From assembly GCA_026770585.1 (NCBI GenBank), contig MU646653.1, positions 395,918 through 411,161 of the forward strand: a stretch of 15,244 nt of DNA, given 5' to 3'. Under the pieces are notes generated by a model. The model searched no databases. It saw nothing but the letters and a program-made list of their open reading frames with translations, and was not told where the DNA came from. This document shows, in pieces, positions 6,334-11,821 of this stretch; position 1 is the stretch's first letter, and every line of letters starts with the position of its first letter. The position numbers and the translations under genes are program-made. Source of the stretch: Baffinella frigidus. Taxonomy: Eukaryota > Cryptophyceae > Cryptomonadales > Baffinellaceae.

Positions 6334-6564
6334 GTGCGCCGACACAGCTTTCGAGCTCTGCTTATGTCTGTTGTTGCTGGTAACGGCACGGCACAAGAGC
6401 ACCTTACCTTTCAGCCTGCAGCACCTCGGCTCACCAGCTTGGCGTCGATCAAATCGAGGGGGTAGGGCTACCGCAGTCAACACCGTACACTTAAGGACTC
6501 CCAGCCAGCGCGGGGCCCCAGGCCTACCGCAATGTTGAAAACCACCCATCGCCCGGGTGGGCCC
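6334..6564. other. start of ARM intron 1 or extended exon
   Basis: Open in frame to TAG at 6463-6465; the peptide RRHSFRALLMSVVAGNGTAQ has a faint ARM flavour (FRALL). After the stop no signal is seen until the MITE at 6567. GCCCGGGTGGGCCC is a short palindrome-like patch just before that insertion. Confidence 0.4.
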
Positions 6565-6566
6565 TA

Positions 6567-6700
6567 GCTCTGCCTCACTCGGGTTGACCGACTATTCTCA
6601 AGTTGATAGGCTCGGTTATGCGGTACAAATTCGTCAACTTTGGAGCGGGAAGGAGCCCGCGCTCATCAAACTGGTGAGCCCAAATAGACTGAGACAGAGC
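6567..6700 (+). mobile_element. MITE family 2, complete reference copy
   Basis: 134 bp between TA dinucleotides (6565-6566 and 6701-6702). The ends are GCTCTGCCTCACTCGGGTT and, in reverse complement, GCTCTGTCTCAGTCTATTT. Subterminal inverted pairs are CTCAAGTTGA / TCAACTTTGGAGCGGG and the hairpin CTCATCAAACTGGTGAG. Non-coding. Other copies: 1668, 2345, 2474, 7706, 13827. It sits inside ARM intron 1. Confidence 0.82.
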
Positions 6701-6912
6701 TAACCCTTCGAGCGGGCTCCAACCTAGATCCTACTCAAACACAGCCTCCGTGGGGGGGGGTTCACACAGCGGATGAGAGGTCCTGGCACACTGGATTTCG
6801 GAGCGGTGTGTGTGGGGGGGGGCAGGGCGTTGAGCGCGGGGTGGACCCTCAACCCTAATCCACAAACCGTGACCCCCGGACCCTAACCCCTGACCCCCAA
6901 ACCCTGAACCAG
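6701..6912. repeat. G-run repeats and heptamers before ARM exon 2
   Basis: Two G-runs (about 6752 and 6812) follow CTCCGTG and GTGTGTG. Heptamer-like CCCTCAACCCTAATCC, CCCTAACCCCTGACCCCC and CCCTGAACCAG lead into exon 2, so the acceptor itself is built from a heptamer variant (CCCTGAACCAG). Confidence 0.7.
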
Positions 6913-6986
6913 CACGAGGGGTGCTGCACGCTAGCCAACATCGCGTGGAGGGGGGACCCTGAGCAGAAAGTCACCATCATCAAGGG
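6913..6986 (+). CDS. ARM-repeat protein, exon 2
   Basis: Starts after CCTGAACCAG (phase 0), ends AAGGG|GTACCT (phase 2). It reads HEGCCTLANIAWRGD then PEQKVTIIK, the second half of an ARM repeat (E-GC.TLANIA...) and the lead into the next one. Joined to exon 1: REIQ-HEGCC. Joined to exon 3: IIKG-VGVVVGAM, the split codon GG|G giving Gly. Only one copy of this exon is seen, unlike exons 3-7. Heptamers begin within seven bases of its donor. Confidence 0.75.
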
Positions 6987-6992
6987 GTACCT

Positions 6993-7100
6993 CAAACCCT
7001 AAACCCTAAACCCTAAACCCCCTTTTCAACCTTAAACCCTAATCCGAAACACTAAACCCAAGACCCCAATCCCCAAACCCGAAACACAAAACGGAGTCCG
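6993..7100. repeat. CCCTAAA array in ARM intron 2
   Basis: Canonical CCCTAAA units (about 6996-7018), then degenerate CCCTAAT, CACTAAA and CCCCAAA. This is among the least diverged telomere-type runs in the window. Confidence 0.85.
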
Positions 7101-7216
7101 AAGGCGCTGTGGAGGTTGAAGGCGGAACTGACTGACTCACCCAAACCGTAAACACTCAACGTTTATATTTTTTCAAGGTGGTGGTATTGTTGTAAATTAG
7201 GCCCCATCGGAAACAG

Positions 7217-7245
7217 GGTCGGGGGGGTGGTAGGGGCGATGCGGC
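7217..7245 (+). pseudogene. acceptor-side echo of ARM exon 3 (first)
   Basis: AAACAG|G then GTC GGG GGG GTG GTA GGG GCG ATG CGG, reading VGGVVGAMR, followed directly by heptamers (AAACCCTAACCCC). It keeps the acceptor and 5' half of exon 3 and has no donor half. Confidence 0.7.
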
Positions 7246-7263
7246 TCCGAAACCCTAACCCCT

Positions 7264-7370
7264 AAATCCCAAACTTCCTTTTCTTCTCTGAAACTTTTGA
7301 AACGGGTCCTAGGTAGGCCTTTAAGCCTTGATTTGAGCGATGCAATAGTCTATGAGCCTTGAGGAACGGT
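7264..7370. repeat. dispersed repeat shared with 8349-8455
   Basis: AACTTCCTTTTCTTC, GGTCCTAGGTAGGCCTTTAA and ATGAGCCTTGAGGAA recur in order as AACTTCTTCTTCC, GGTCCTAGATAGGCTCTTAA and ATGAGCCTTGAGGAA in the next intron, so sequence was duplicated along with the exon ends. Confidence 0.8.
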
Positions 7371-7454
7371 CCCTACGGATGTCTTACCCTAGGGTCCTAT
7401 GGTGTATACACGAAACGGGCCCGCCTTCTAAACTCTAACCCCATCGGGACACAG

Positions 7455-7488
7455 GGTCGGAGTGGTGGTAGGGGCGATGCGGCCCGGT
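7455..7488 (+). pseudogene. acceptor-side echo of ARM exon 3 (second)
   Basis: ACACAG|G GTC GGA GTG GTG GTA GGG GCG ATG CGG, reading VGVVVGAMR, then a local tandem duplication of GGTAGGGGCGATGCGGCCC (7468-7503 area) and heptamers. The upstream context CCCCATCGG(G/A)A-ACAGGGTCGG is the same as at 7203-7222, so the copied unit includes intron sequence. Confidence 0.75.
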
Positions 7489-7504
7489 AGGGGCGATGCG
7501 GCCC

Positions 7505-7602
7505 CTAAACCCTAAACCCTAAACCCCAAACCCCAAACCCCAAACCCCAAACCCCAAACCCCACACCCCACACCCCAAACCCCAAACCCCAAACTCTCAA
7601 CC
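7505..7602. repeat. CCCCAAA array before ARM exon 3
   Basis: CCCTAAA units switch to about ten CCCCAAA or CCCCACA units. Homogeneous local variant, no coding signal. Confidence 0.9.
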
Positions 7603-7644
7603 TATAATCCGGAAAACGCTAAACCCACTAAACCCGGGAAACAG

Positions 7645-7699
7645 GGTCGGGGTGGTGGTGGGGGCGATGCGGCGGCACACGTTGAGTCGAGATGTGCAG
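7645..7699 (+). CDS. ARM-repeat protein, exon 3
   Basis: Only full-length copy of this exon. Acceptor GGGAAACAG|GG, phase 2 in; donor GATGTGCAG|GTATGC, phase 0 out; 55 nt. It reads VGVVVGAMRRHTLSRDVQ, an ARM first-half (VV.AM..H..S.DVQ). Spliced to exon 4 it gives RDVQ-DLGCRTLLGL, the expected ARM continuation. Partial copies flank it: two 5' halves before (7217, 7455) and two 3' ends after (7826, 8198). Confidence 0.75.
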
Positions 7700-7705
7700 G
7701 TATGC

Positions 7706-7822
7706 TAGCTCTATCCCTGTGTATTTGGGACCACCAACCAGGTGAGCCCGGGCGCTTTTTCGCTCTAAAGTTGACGGATTTGTACCGCACACCCAGACTG
7801 TCAACTTGAGAATTGTCTGTTA
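7706..7822 (-). mobile_element. MITE family 2 copy beside exon 3
   Basis: TAGCTCTATCCCTGT start, CTAAAGTTGACGGATTTGTA core, GTCAACTTGAGAATTGTCTG end; the far TAGCTCTG terminus is degraded to TTAGCG. It lies between two copies of GTTGAGTCGAGAYGTGCA (the end of exon 3), seven bases after the real donor. Confidence 0.7.
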
Positions 7823-7825
7823 GCG

Positions 7826-7843
7826 TTGAGTCGAGACGTGCAT
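7826..7843 (+). pseudogene. donor-side echo of ARM exon 3 (first)
   Basis: TTG AGT CGA GAC GTG CAT then GTTAAT: LSRDVH, the last six codons of exon 3 with the final CAG changed to CAT. The GT of the donor is kept. Confidence 0.7.
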
Positions 7844-7850
7844 GTTAATA

Positions 7851-8006
7851 GGGCAACGGCCTGAAAATGGGGTAGTTAGGCCTACGGTATTGCCTAGGAC
7901 CTCCTACCGTAGGCCGAGACGTTTGGGTCCTAGGATCCCTCGGCCTACGGTAGGAGGTCCTAGGCAATGCCGTATGCCTAACTACCCCATTTTCAGGCCG
8001 TTAGCC
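7851..8006. mobile_element. long palindromic MITE (family 5)
   Basis: 156 bp with arms of about 67 bp. Left arm AACGGCCTGAAAATGGGGTA through GCCTAGGACCTCC; right arm GGAGGTCCTAGGCAATGCCG through CCCCATTTTCAGGCCGTT; the centre is ACGTTTGGGTCCTAGGATCC. TA flanks both ends (7849-7850 and 8007-8008) if the element is taken as GGGCAACGG...CCGTTAGCC. RNA from it would form one long hairpin. It lies in ARM intron 3, eight bases after the exon-3 echo. Confidence 0.85.
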
Positions 8007-8106
8007 TATGAATGTCATGCCGCGACCTCAACCAGCCCTCAGACGCAGACGCCTAGATCGAAAGAGCTCTTCGATCGCCCGGATTCGGGTGTTTTGTCCT
8101 ACCGTG

Positions 8107-8193
8107 TATCCACTCAAAGGGCTACAGTGAACACGTTTGATCCGGAATTGGATCATTTTCTTCGATTTGTCTTGGAAATGGTCACTTTATCCC
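8107..8193. repeat. dispersed repeat shared with 3427-3512
   Basis: See 3427-3512. It ends four bases before another exon-3 end copy, so it was inserted into, or duplicated with, exon-flanking sequence. Confidence 0.7.
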
Positions 8194-8197
8194 CTTG

Positions 8198-8215
8198 TTG
8201 AGTCGAGACGTGCAG
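8198..8215 (+). pseudogene. donor-side echo of ARM exon 3 (second)
   Basis: TTG AGT CGA GAC GTG CAG then GTCGTG: LSRDVQ with donor GT retained. The codon GAC versus GAT in the full exon is a silent change. Heptamers follow at once. Confidence 0.75.
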
Positions 8216-8221
8216 GTCGTG

Positions 8222-8290
8222 CCTAAACCTTAAACCCTACACCCTCAACCCCAAACCCCACACCCCAAACCCTTAACCCTGAACCCGAAC
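8222..8290. repeat. heptamers leading into exon-4 echo
   Basis: CCCTACA, CCCTCAA, CCCCAAA, CCCTTAA and finally CCCTGAACCCGAACAG, a lead-in also present before the copies at 8582 and 8811. Confidence 0.85.
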
Positions 8291-8292
8291 AG

Positions 8293-8328
8293 GACCTGGG
8301 GTGCCGCACGCTGCTGGGACTCTCGATA
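8293..8328 (+). pseudogene. acceptor-side echo of ARM exon 4 (first)
   Basis: GAACAG|GAC CTG GGG TGC CGC ACG CTG CTG GGA CTC TCG: DLGCRTLLGLS, then ATAAACCCG instead of the second half. It keeps the acceptor and 12 codons and has no donor. Confidence 0.8.
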
Positions 8329-8348
8329 AACCCGTACCCCTAAAAACT

Positions 8349-8455
8349 AAACTTCTTCTTCCTTATAACTCTCGATACAGGTCCTAGATAGGCTCTTAAG
8401 CCTTGAGTTGAGTTGAGTGATACAATAGTCAATGAGCCTTGAGGAAATGAAACCC
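8349..8455. repeat. dispersed repeat shared with 7264-7370
   Basis: Same block as at 7264-7370, here with a GAGTT tandem (TTGAGTTGAGTTGAG). It is followed by GTTGTGATCCCTAGACAGG repeats (about 8472-8500) and heptamers. Confidence 0.75.
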
Positions 8456-8581
8456 TAGATTGCGAGCCCTAAAGAGGTTGTGATCCCTAGACAGGTTGCG
8501 AGCCCTAAACCCCAACCCCCAAACCCCAAACCCCAAACCCTAAACCCTGCTCCCTAAACCATAAACCCTGAACCCGAACAG

Positions 8582-8617
8582 GACCTGGGGTGCCGCACGC
8601 TGCTGGGACTCTCGATA
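8582..8617 (+). pseudogene. acceptor-side echo of ARM exon 4 (second)
   Basis: Identical to the 8293 echo over the coding part and through CTCGATAAAC, including the same truncation point. This shows the truncated copy was itself duplicated, together with its CCCGAACAG lead-in. Confidence 0.8.
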
Positions 8618-8635
8618 AACTCGAACCCCTAAAAA

Positions 8636-8807
8636 TTGAACCCTACACCTTGAACCCCAAACCTCAAACCCCAAACCCCAAACCCCAAACCCTAAACCCT
8701 AAGACCTAAGCCCTAAGCCCCAAACCCTAACCCCGAAACCATAAACCCTAGACCGGGTTTAGTAAACGCTTAACCTGGTTTATTAAGCCCTAAACCCTGA
8801 ACCCGAA
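8636..8807. repeat. heptamer array before ARM exon 4
   Basis: CCCCAAA, CCCTAAA, CCCTAAG variants, then TTTAGTAAACGCTTAACCTGGTTTATTAAG (imperfect inverted TTTAGTAAA/TTTATTAA) and CCCTGAACCCGAACAG. Confidence 0.85.
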
Positions 8808-8810
8808 CAG

Positions 8811-8864
8811 GACCTGGGGTGCCGCACGCTGCTGGGCCTCTCGCGGATCGGGGGCGAAAACCAG
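8811..8864 (+). CDS. ARM-repeat protein, exon 4 (copy a)
   Basis: Complete 54-nt exon, phase 0 at both ends: GAACAG|GAC...AAC CAG|GTTGTC. It reads DLGCRTLLGLSRIGGENQ, the second half of an ARM repeat (GCR.LL.LS...EN). With exon 3 it gives DVQ-DLGCRTLL; with exon 5 it gives GENQ-EKITGAGGVEVVV. Because it is symmetric, it could be skipped, repeated or exchanged with the 9090 copy without breaking frame. The same 5' half occurs at 8293, 8582 and, inverted, at 9304-9272. Confidence 0.75.
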
Positions 8865-8877
8865 GTTGTCACCCTAA

Positions 8878-9065
8878 CCACTCAAGGCTGGCCGTAAAGG
8901 TTTATTTGACACTCGCGTCCAGGTTTGTACGAGAATTAGTCACGTTACCCTTTTGCTTAAAGCGTGTTAATCTTTAGAAAATCTGTACGGATTTTGGTCA
9001 CGTTACCGTTAATCTGTAGAAGATTTGTGGGGAGATTTGGTTTATGAGATTTGGTTTTACACGGG
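8878..9065. repeat. intron element with TGGTCACGTTACC phrases
   Basis: CCACTCAAGGCTGGCC, TTTGTACGAGAATTAGTCAC and GCTTAAAGCGTG recur, diverged, at about 9809-9955 (CCACTCGAGGCTGCC, TTTGTATGAGAGTTGGTCAC, GCTTAAAGCGTG). The two follow exon-4 donor sequences or precede exon-4 copies in both places. Inside, TTTAGAAAATCTGTACGG and GTAGAAGATTTGTGGGG are loose tandem units. Confidence 0.65.
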
Positions 9066-9089
9066 CACGTGTAGAGTGAACCCGGACAG

Positions 9090-9143
9090 GACCTGGGGTG
9101 CCGCACGCTGCTGGGCCTCTCGTGGGTCGCCGGCGAGAACCAG
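9090..9143 (+). CDS. ARM-repeat protein, alternative exon 4 (copy b)
   Basis: Second complete copy, same length, phase and splice borders: GGACAG|GAC...AAC CAG|GTTGTG. It reads DLGCRTLLGLSWVAGENQ; the differences from copy a fall only in the loop (SRIGG versus SWVAG) plus one silent change. It could be included with copy a, used instead of it, or be unused. The choice between a and b cannot be made without transcripts. Confidence 0.6.
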
Positions 9144-9149
9144 GTTGTG

Positions 9150-9192
9150 CTGAACCCTAACTCCCTCAACCCTAAACCCTGAATCCTCATCC

Positions 9193-9231
<39 letters not shown>

Positions 9232-9262
9232 ACTCTCAACCCTCAACCCCAAACCCTCACAA
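9150..9262. repeat. CCCTCAA array in ARM intron 4
   Basis: A run of about eight CCCTCAA units (about 9188-9245) after a few CCCTAAC/CCCTAAA. No coding signal. Confidence 0.9.
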
Positions 9263-9271
9263 CCAACCCTC

Positions 9272-9304
9272 CGAGAGTCCCAGCAGCGTGCGGCATCCCA
9301 GGTC
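9272..9304 (-). pseudogene. inverted acceptor-side echo of ARM exon 4
   Basis: On the minus strand CCCGAACAG|GAC CTG GGA TGC CGC ACG CTG CTG GGA CTC TCG: DLGCRTLLGLS. Together with the reverse-orientation heptamers that follow (TTTGGGG and TTGAGGG, about 9318-9350), it marks a small inversion that carried acceptor, exon start and intron repeats. This is the only clear echo on the opposite strand. Confidence 0.8.
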
Positions 9305-9354
9305 CTGTTCGGGTTCAGGGTTAAGGGTTTGGGGTTTGGGGTTGAGGGTGTAGG

Positions 9355-9487
9355 GCACCAAAACGTCGCCCCATATTGCTCCGACGCCCGCCTGGCAGCC
9401 AAACAGCCAACACAAGGATTTGGTCCGCCTCAGAGGGCTAGTGGAAACCATGAACCCTGAACCCTGAACCCTAAAACCTGAACCCTC
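9355..9487. other. unrecognised segment plus heptamers
   Basis: GC-rich unique sequence (9355-9445) sharing CCGCCTCRGAGGGC/CCTCCGAGGCGGACC in opposite arrangement with 9730-9750, then CCCTGAA heptamers. Minus-strand frame GVGAIWGDVLVP is not recognised. Confidence 0.4.
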
Positions 9488-9526
9488 ACGCTGCTGAGCC
9501 TCGCGCGGATCGGCGGAGAGAACCAG
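9488..9526 (+). pseudogene. donor-side echo of ARM exon 4 (first)
   Basis: ACG CTG CTG AGC CTC GCG CGG ATC GGC GGA GAG AAC CAG then GTTGTC: TLLSLARIGGENQ. The 5' part (acceptor, DLGCR) is replaced by heptamers; the donor is intact. A MITE follows 12 bases on. Confidence 0.75.
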
Positions 9527-9538
9527 GTTGTCACAGAC

Positions 9539-9678
9539 TTATCCGGGGAAACCTATTTTTCTTTCATTTGATGGCCATGAAAATTACTACACAATTCGTT
9601 CTTACTAGTAATATTAAAGCATTTGTGTAGTAATTTTCATTGGAATCAAATGAAAGAAAAATAGGTTTCCCCGGATAA
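9539..9678. mobile_element. complete 140-bp MITE with AGAC target duplication
   Basis: Best-preserved element in the window. Terminal inverted repeats of 56 bp, three mismatches: left from TTATCCGGGGAAACC to TTACTACACAA (9539-9594), right from TTGTGTAGTAATTTTC to GGTTTCCCCGGATAA (9623-9678), 28-bp loop. AGAC flanks both sides (9535-9538 and 9679-9682), a likely 4-bp target-site duplication. It is AT-rich against a GC- and heptamer-rich background and recent by its arm identity. It inserted just after an exon-4 donor echo. Confidence 0.92.
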
Positions 9679-9808
9679 AGACCCAGCACCCCTACACCCT
9701 CAAACCTGAACTATAAACCCTAACGCCTAGCCCTCCGAGGCGGACCACCCAATCTCCATAAACGGCTGTCACTTGGACACCAAAGTTGAGGGTTGCGGGT
9801 CCAGACCC
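9679..9808. other. short heptamers and unrecognised spacer
   Basis: CCCTACA/CCCTCAA/CTATAAA units, then CCTCCGAGGCGGACCACCC and GACACCAAAGTTGAGGG. No gene seen. Confidence 0.5.
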
Positions 9809-10010
9809 TGACCACTCGAGGCTGCCTGTGGCCTTTTTTAAAAGGTGCTTATTTAGAGCAGAAGCTCCAGTACAAAAGGTGGCCTTTTCTTAGACTGTTA
9901 CGCTCGCGTCGTTTGTATGAGAGTTGGTCACGTTACCCACGCTTAAAGCGTGGGCGACGTGACCAATCCCCATACATGTCTTCTAAAAGAGGTGTCAAAG
10001 AGGTTTTACA
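9809..10010. repeat. intron element with near-perfect hairpin at 9915-9975
   Basis: Diverged copy of 8878-9065. TTGGTCACGTTACCCACGCTT-A-AAGCGTGGGCGACGTGACCAA (9924-9966) has 21-bp arms with two mismatches and a one-base centre. GTATG/CATAC further out extend the palindrome to 61 bp. Here the TGGTCACGTTAC phrase seen elsewhere has become a closed inverted repeat. Confidence 0.75.
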
Positions 10011-10014
10011 CAGA

Positions 10015-10125
10015 CAGCTGGGGTGCCGCATGCTGCTAGCGGCTATACGTCTGGAGCAGTGAATTCACTACAAAAAGCCTCAAGTATAGCCGCTAGGCCT
10101 CACGTGGATCGGTGGCGGGAACCAG
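10015..10125 (+). pseudogene. exon-4 copy split by a 55-bp insertion
   Basis: CTGGGGTGCCGCATGCTGCTA, then a palindromic insert (10039-10093), then TAGGCCTCACGTGGATCGG...GGGAACCAG|GTTGTT. Rejoined at the insertion site it reads LGCRMLL and GLTWIGGGNQ, a near full-length exon 4 that also has a damaged start (ACAG for GAC). Disrupted and probably unused. Confidence 0.8.
10039..10093. mobile_element. 55-bp palindromic insertion with TA duplication
   Basis: Ends GCGGCTATAC and GTATAGCCGC, centre GTGAATTCAC. The other exon-4 copies show the empty site (CTGCTGGGCCTC), which here became CTGCTA-insert-TAGGCCTC, so insertion at TA (10037-10038, 10094-10095) is supported by comparison. Confidence 0.8.
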
Positions 10126-10129
10126 GTTG

Positions 10130-10335
10130 TTCAAGGTTCAGGTTTTCGGGATTAGGGTTTCGTGTTCAGGGTCCAGGGTTCAGGGTTTAGGGGGCAGCAC
10201 ATCTCGGCGGATTTAGGTCTGGCGAACCCCAAAACCCAAACACTAAACCTTAAACCCCAAACCCTAAACACTCAACACTAAACCCTAAGCCCTAAACCCT
10301 CCCTGTCATACACGAAACCCTGAAACGGGAAAAAG
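10130..10335. repeat. heptamers on both strands
   Basis: First in the reverse sense (TTCAGGTTTTCGGG ... GGGTTTAGGGGG, about 10131-10192), a unique patch GCAGCACATCTCGGCGGATTT, then forward CACTAAA/CCCCAAA/CCCTAAG units. The strand switch marks another small inversion. Confidence 0.8.
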
Positions 10336-10371
10336 CTGCTGGGCCTCTCGCGGATCGGCGGCGAGAAGCAG
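10336..10371 (+). pseudogene. donor-side echo of ARM exon 4 (second)
   Basis: CTG CTG GGC CTC TCG CGG ATC GGC GGC GAG AAG CAG then GTTGTG: LLGLSRIGGEKQ. Preceded by CCCTGAAACGGGAAAAAG; the same lead-in with a shorter remnant (AAAGCTCTGGGC) recurs at about 10438-10462. A CCCTCAA run follows (about 10389-10432). Confidence 0.75.
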
Positions 10372-10392
10372 GTTGTGCTGAACCCTAACTCC

Positions 10393-10431
<39 letters not shown>

Positions 10432-10484
10432 ACAAACCCTGAAACGGGAAAAAGCTCTGGGCTAAACCCCAAACCTTAACCCAG

Positions 10485-10562
10485 GAGAAGATCACAGGGG
10501 CCGGGGGGGTGGAGGTGGTGGTATCTGCGATGCAGTCATTCCCGAAGAGCAAGGAGATCCAG
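10485..10562 (+). CDS. ARM-repeat protein, exon 5
   Basis: 78 nt, phase 0 at both ends: TTAACCCAG|GAG AAG ATC ... GAG ATC CAG|GTACTC. It reads EKITGAGGVEVVVSAMQ then SFPKSKEIQ, a textbook ARM first half (I..aGGvevVv.aM...p.s.eIQ). Spliced to exon 4: GENQ-EKITGAGG. Spliced to exon 6: KEIQ-ELCCRTLL. Only this copy has the GAGG segment and an acceptor; three further copies downstream begin later. The acceptor is formed from a heptamer variant (CCTTAACCCAG). Confidence 0.75.
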
Positions 10563-10622
10563 GTACTCCACACAGCGGACTTCGAAGGGATTTTCGGGTA
10601 CTCAGTGCCCGAGTTTCTGTCA

Positions 10623-10900
10623 ACCTTATCCGTAGGAACCCCTCTATGTTCCTACGGATTGCCTACCGTAGGGTCCTAGGTCTTATTGCTGAGGGGTTAT
10701 TCGAAACCCCTTTGGTCCATGTTGCTCAAGGGGTGGAGGTGGTGGTATCTGCGATGCAGTCATTCCCGAAGAGCAAGGAGATTCAGGTACTCCACACAGC
10801 GGACTTCGAAGGGATGTTGAATAACCCCTAAGCGATAAGACATACGACCCTGCGGTAGGCAAACCCCGTAGGGACCCAGGGGGGTTGCTACGGACAAGGT
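10623..10900. mobile_element. palindromic element carrying an exon-5 copy
   Basis: Arms of about 80 bp: left 10623-10702 (ACCTTATCCGTAGGAACCCC ... GAGGGGTTATTC), right 10819-10900 (GAATAACCCCTAAGCG ... TGCTACGGACAAGGT), roughly 80% alike. Between the arms lies an 86-bp copy (10730-10815) of 10506-10591, differing at one base. The element thus holds ARM exon sequence plus donor-side intron, like a Pack-MITE. Its left half has a relative at 13550-13598. Confidence 0.8.
10722..10786 (+). pseudogene. donor-side echo of ARM exon 5 (inside MITE)
   Basis: GTT GCT CAA GGG GTG GAG GTG GTG GTA TCT GCG ATG CAG ... GAG ATT CAG then GTACTC: VAQGVEVVVSAMQSFPK then SKEIQ. Same as exon 5 apart from one silent base and the different start. 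Donor kept. Confidence 0.8.
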
Positions 10901-11021
10901 AACGGAAAGATGGCCCGATTTTTCGAACCCACACAGCACATTCAAGACATAAGGAACCTCAGTTCCCTTATTTCCGCCTTGTGTTAACGGGGCAATTTTT
11001 GAACCCGGTAAAAGCGTTGGC

Positions 11022-11099
11022 CCTTTGGTCCATATTGCTCAAGGGGTGGAGGTGGTGGTAGCGGCGATGCAGGTACTTGGGAAGAGCGAGGAGATCCAG
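11022..11099 (+). pseudogene. donor-side echo of ARM exon 5, donor lost
   Basis: CTTTGGTCCATATTGCTCAA then GGG GTG GAG GTG GTG GTA GCG GCG ATG CAG GTA CTT GGG AAG AGC GAG GAG ATC CAG: VEVVVAAMQVLGKSEEIQ. The donor is changed from GT to GA (CAGGAGCATC), so read on it ends at TGA a few codons later. The lead-in CCTTTGGTCCATRTTGCTCAAG is shared with the 10722 copy. Confidence 0.75.
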
Positions 11100-11231
11100 G
11101 AGCATCAAGTGTGAACAAATTGATTATGTCCAGCAGCTGGGTGTTGACTTTGTTTAAATATCTGTGTAGATGTCGGGTTTACACCGACATTTATTTGCCT
11201 TTGTTCAAATGTCGGGGTTCACACGCGCCTC

Positions 11232-11300
11232 TACATTGCTCGAGGGGTGGAGGTATTCGTGTCTGCGATGCAGTCTTTCGGGCAGAGCAAGGAGATCCAG
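11232..11300 (+). pseudogene. donor-side echo of ARM exon 5 (third)
   Basis: ATTGCTCGAGGG GTG GAG GTA TTC GTG TCT GCG ATG CAG TCT TTC GGG CAG AGC AAG GAG ATC CAG then GTACAT: VEVFVSAMQSFGQSKEIQ. Donor intact. More diverged than the others, with three replacements and three silent changes against exon 5. Confidence 0.75.
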
Positions 11301-11664
11301 GTACATTAAGTAAAGCAGCTTTTTGTTCAAGTTTTCCTTCAAAAGGAACATTACTGCTGAGTGCTTTCGTGGTGGGGCAGAAGGGTTATGAACATTTTGC
11401 GAGGAGCCGCGGACTCCAAATCGTCGAGTTTTGTTTGTTTCCTGAATTACTGATGGGCCGCATTTTGTCATTTCCTGAATTACTTATGGGCACTTTCGGT
11501 AGTCCACGTAAATTTAGCCTCGGTGATCATCCTCATTTCGGCACACTTTGCCCGTGTTCAGCGATCGGGAACTGTCATGATTGTCATCGGAAACTAATTT
11601 AAATCAAAATCAATAAATCTTATCAAATTCCACATAAATCAATAAATCAATTTCCACACACCAG
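11301..11664. other. AT-richer end of ARM intron 5
   Basis: No heptamers. A 20-bp phrase TTTCCTGAATTACTKATGGG repeats at about 11439 and 11470, and ATCAATAAATC repeats at about 11607-11650. A continuous open frame across 11111-11602 spans exon echo and intron and has no recognisable domain. The intron ends TTCCACACACCAG. Confidence 0.6.
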
Positions 11665-11735
11665 GAGTTGTGCTGTCGGACGCTGCTGGTGCTCTCCTCG
11701 GAGACGGAAAACACCAAGCCGCGCATCGTGCGAGC
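11665..11735 (+). CDS. ARM-repeat protein, exon 6
   Basis: Starts after CACACCAG (phase 0), ends CGAGC|GTACAC (phase 2), 71 nt. It reads ELCCRTLLVLSSETEN then TKPRIVR. After KEIQ of exon 5 this gives KEIQ-ELCCRTLLVLSS, the normal ARM second half. GC|G to exon 7 codes Ala: PRIVRA-FGIDAVVAAM. It is the first and only copy with the 5' half; four donor-side echoes follow, and no acceptor-side echoes precede it. Confidence 0.75.
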
Positions 11736-11821
11736 GTACACCCCCATACCCCAAAATCCAAAACCCAGATCATAAATCCTAAACCCCCAAACCCAAACCC
11801 GAAACCCTAAGCCCTATGCCC

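Noticed and set aside
6334-6465. Extension of ARM exon 1 to the stop at 6465 as the real gene end
   Set aside because: Every other ARM first half ends at the same EIQ/DVQ|GT position, and exon 2 continues it perfectly. Kept only as an alternative.
5894-6538. 214-codon open frame on the + strand overlapping ARM exon 1
   Set aside because: The competing frame starting at 6196 encodes a recognisable ARM half-repeat with a matching splice border. The longer frame is Cys/Arg/Ser-rich with no motif.
10485-11300. Four real tandem ARM exons encoding consecutive repeats
   Set aside because: All are first halves without intervening second halves; copies 2-4 lack convincing acceptors and one has lost its donor. 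They fit donor-side echoes better.
11111-11602. 163-codon open frame on the + strand
   Set aside because: It runs through an exon-5 echo in the wrong frame and through AT-rich intron; no domain, and it contains a repeated phrase (TTTCCTGAATTAC) typical of non-coding repeats here.
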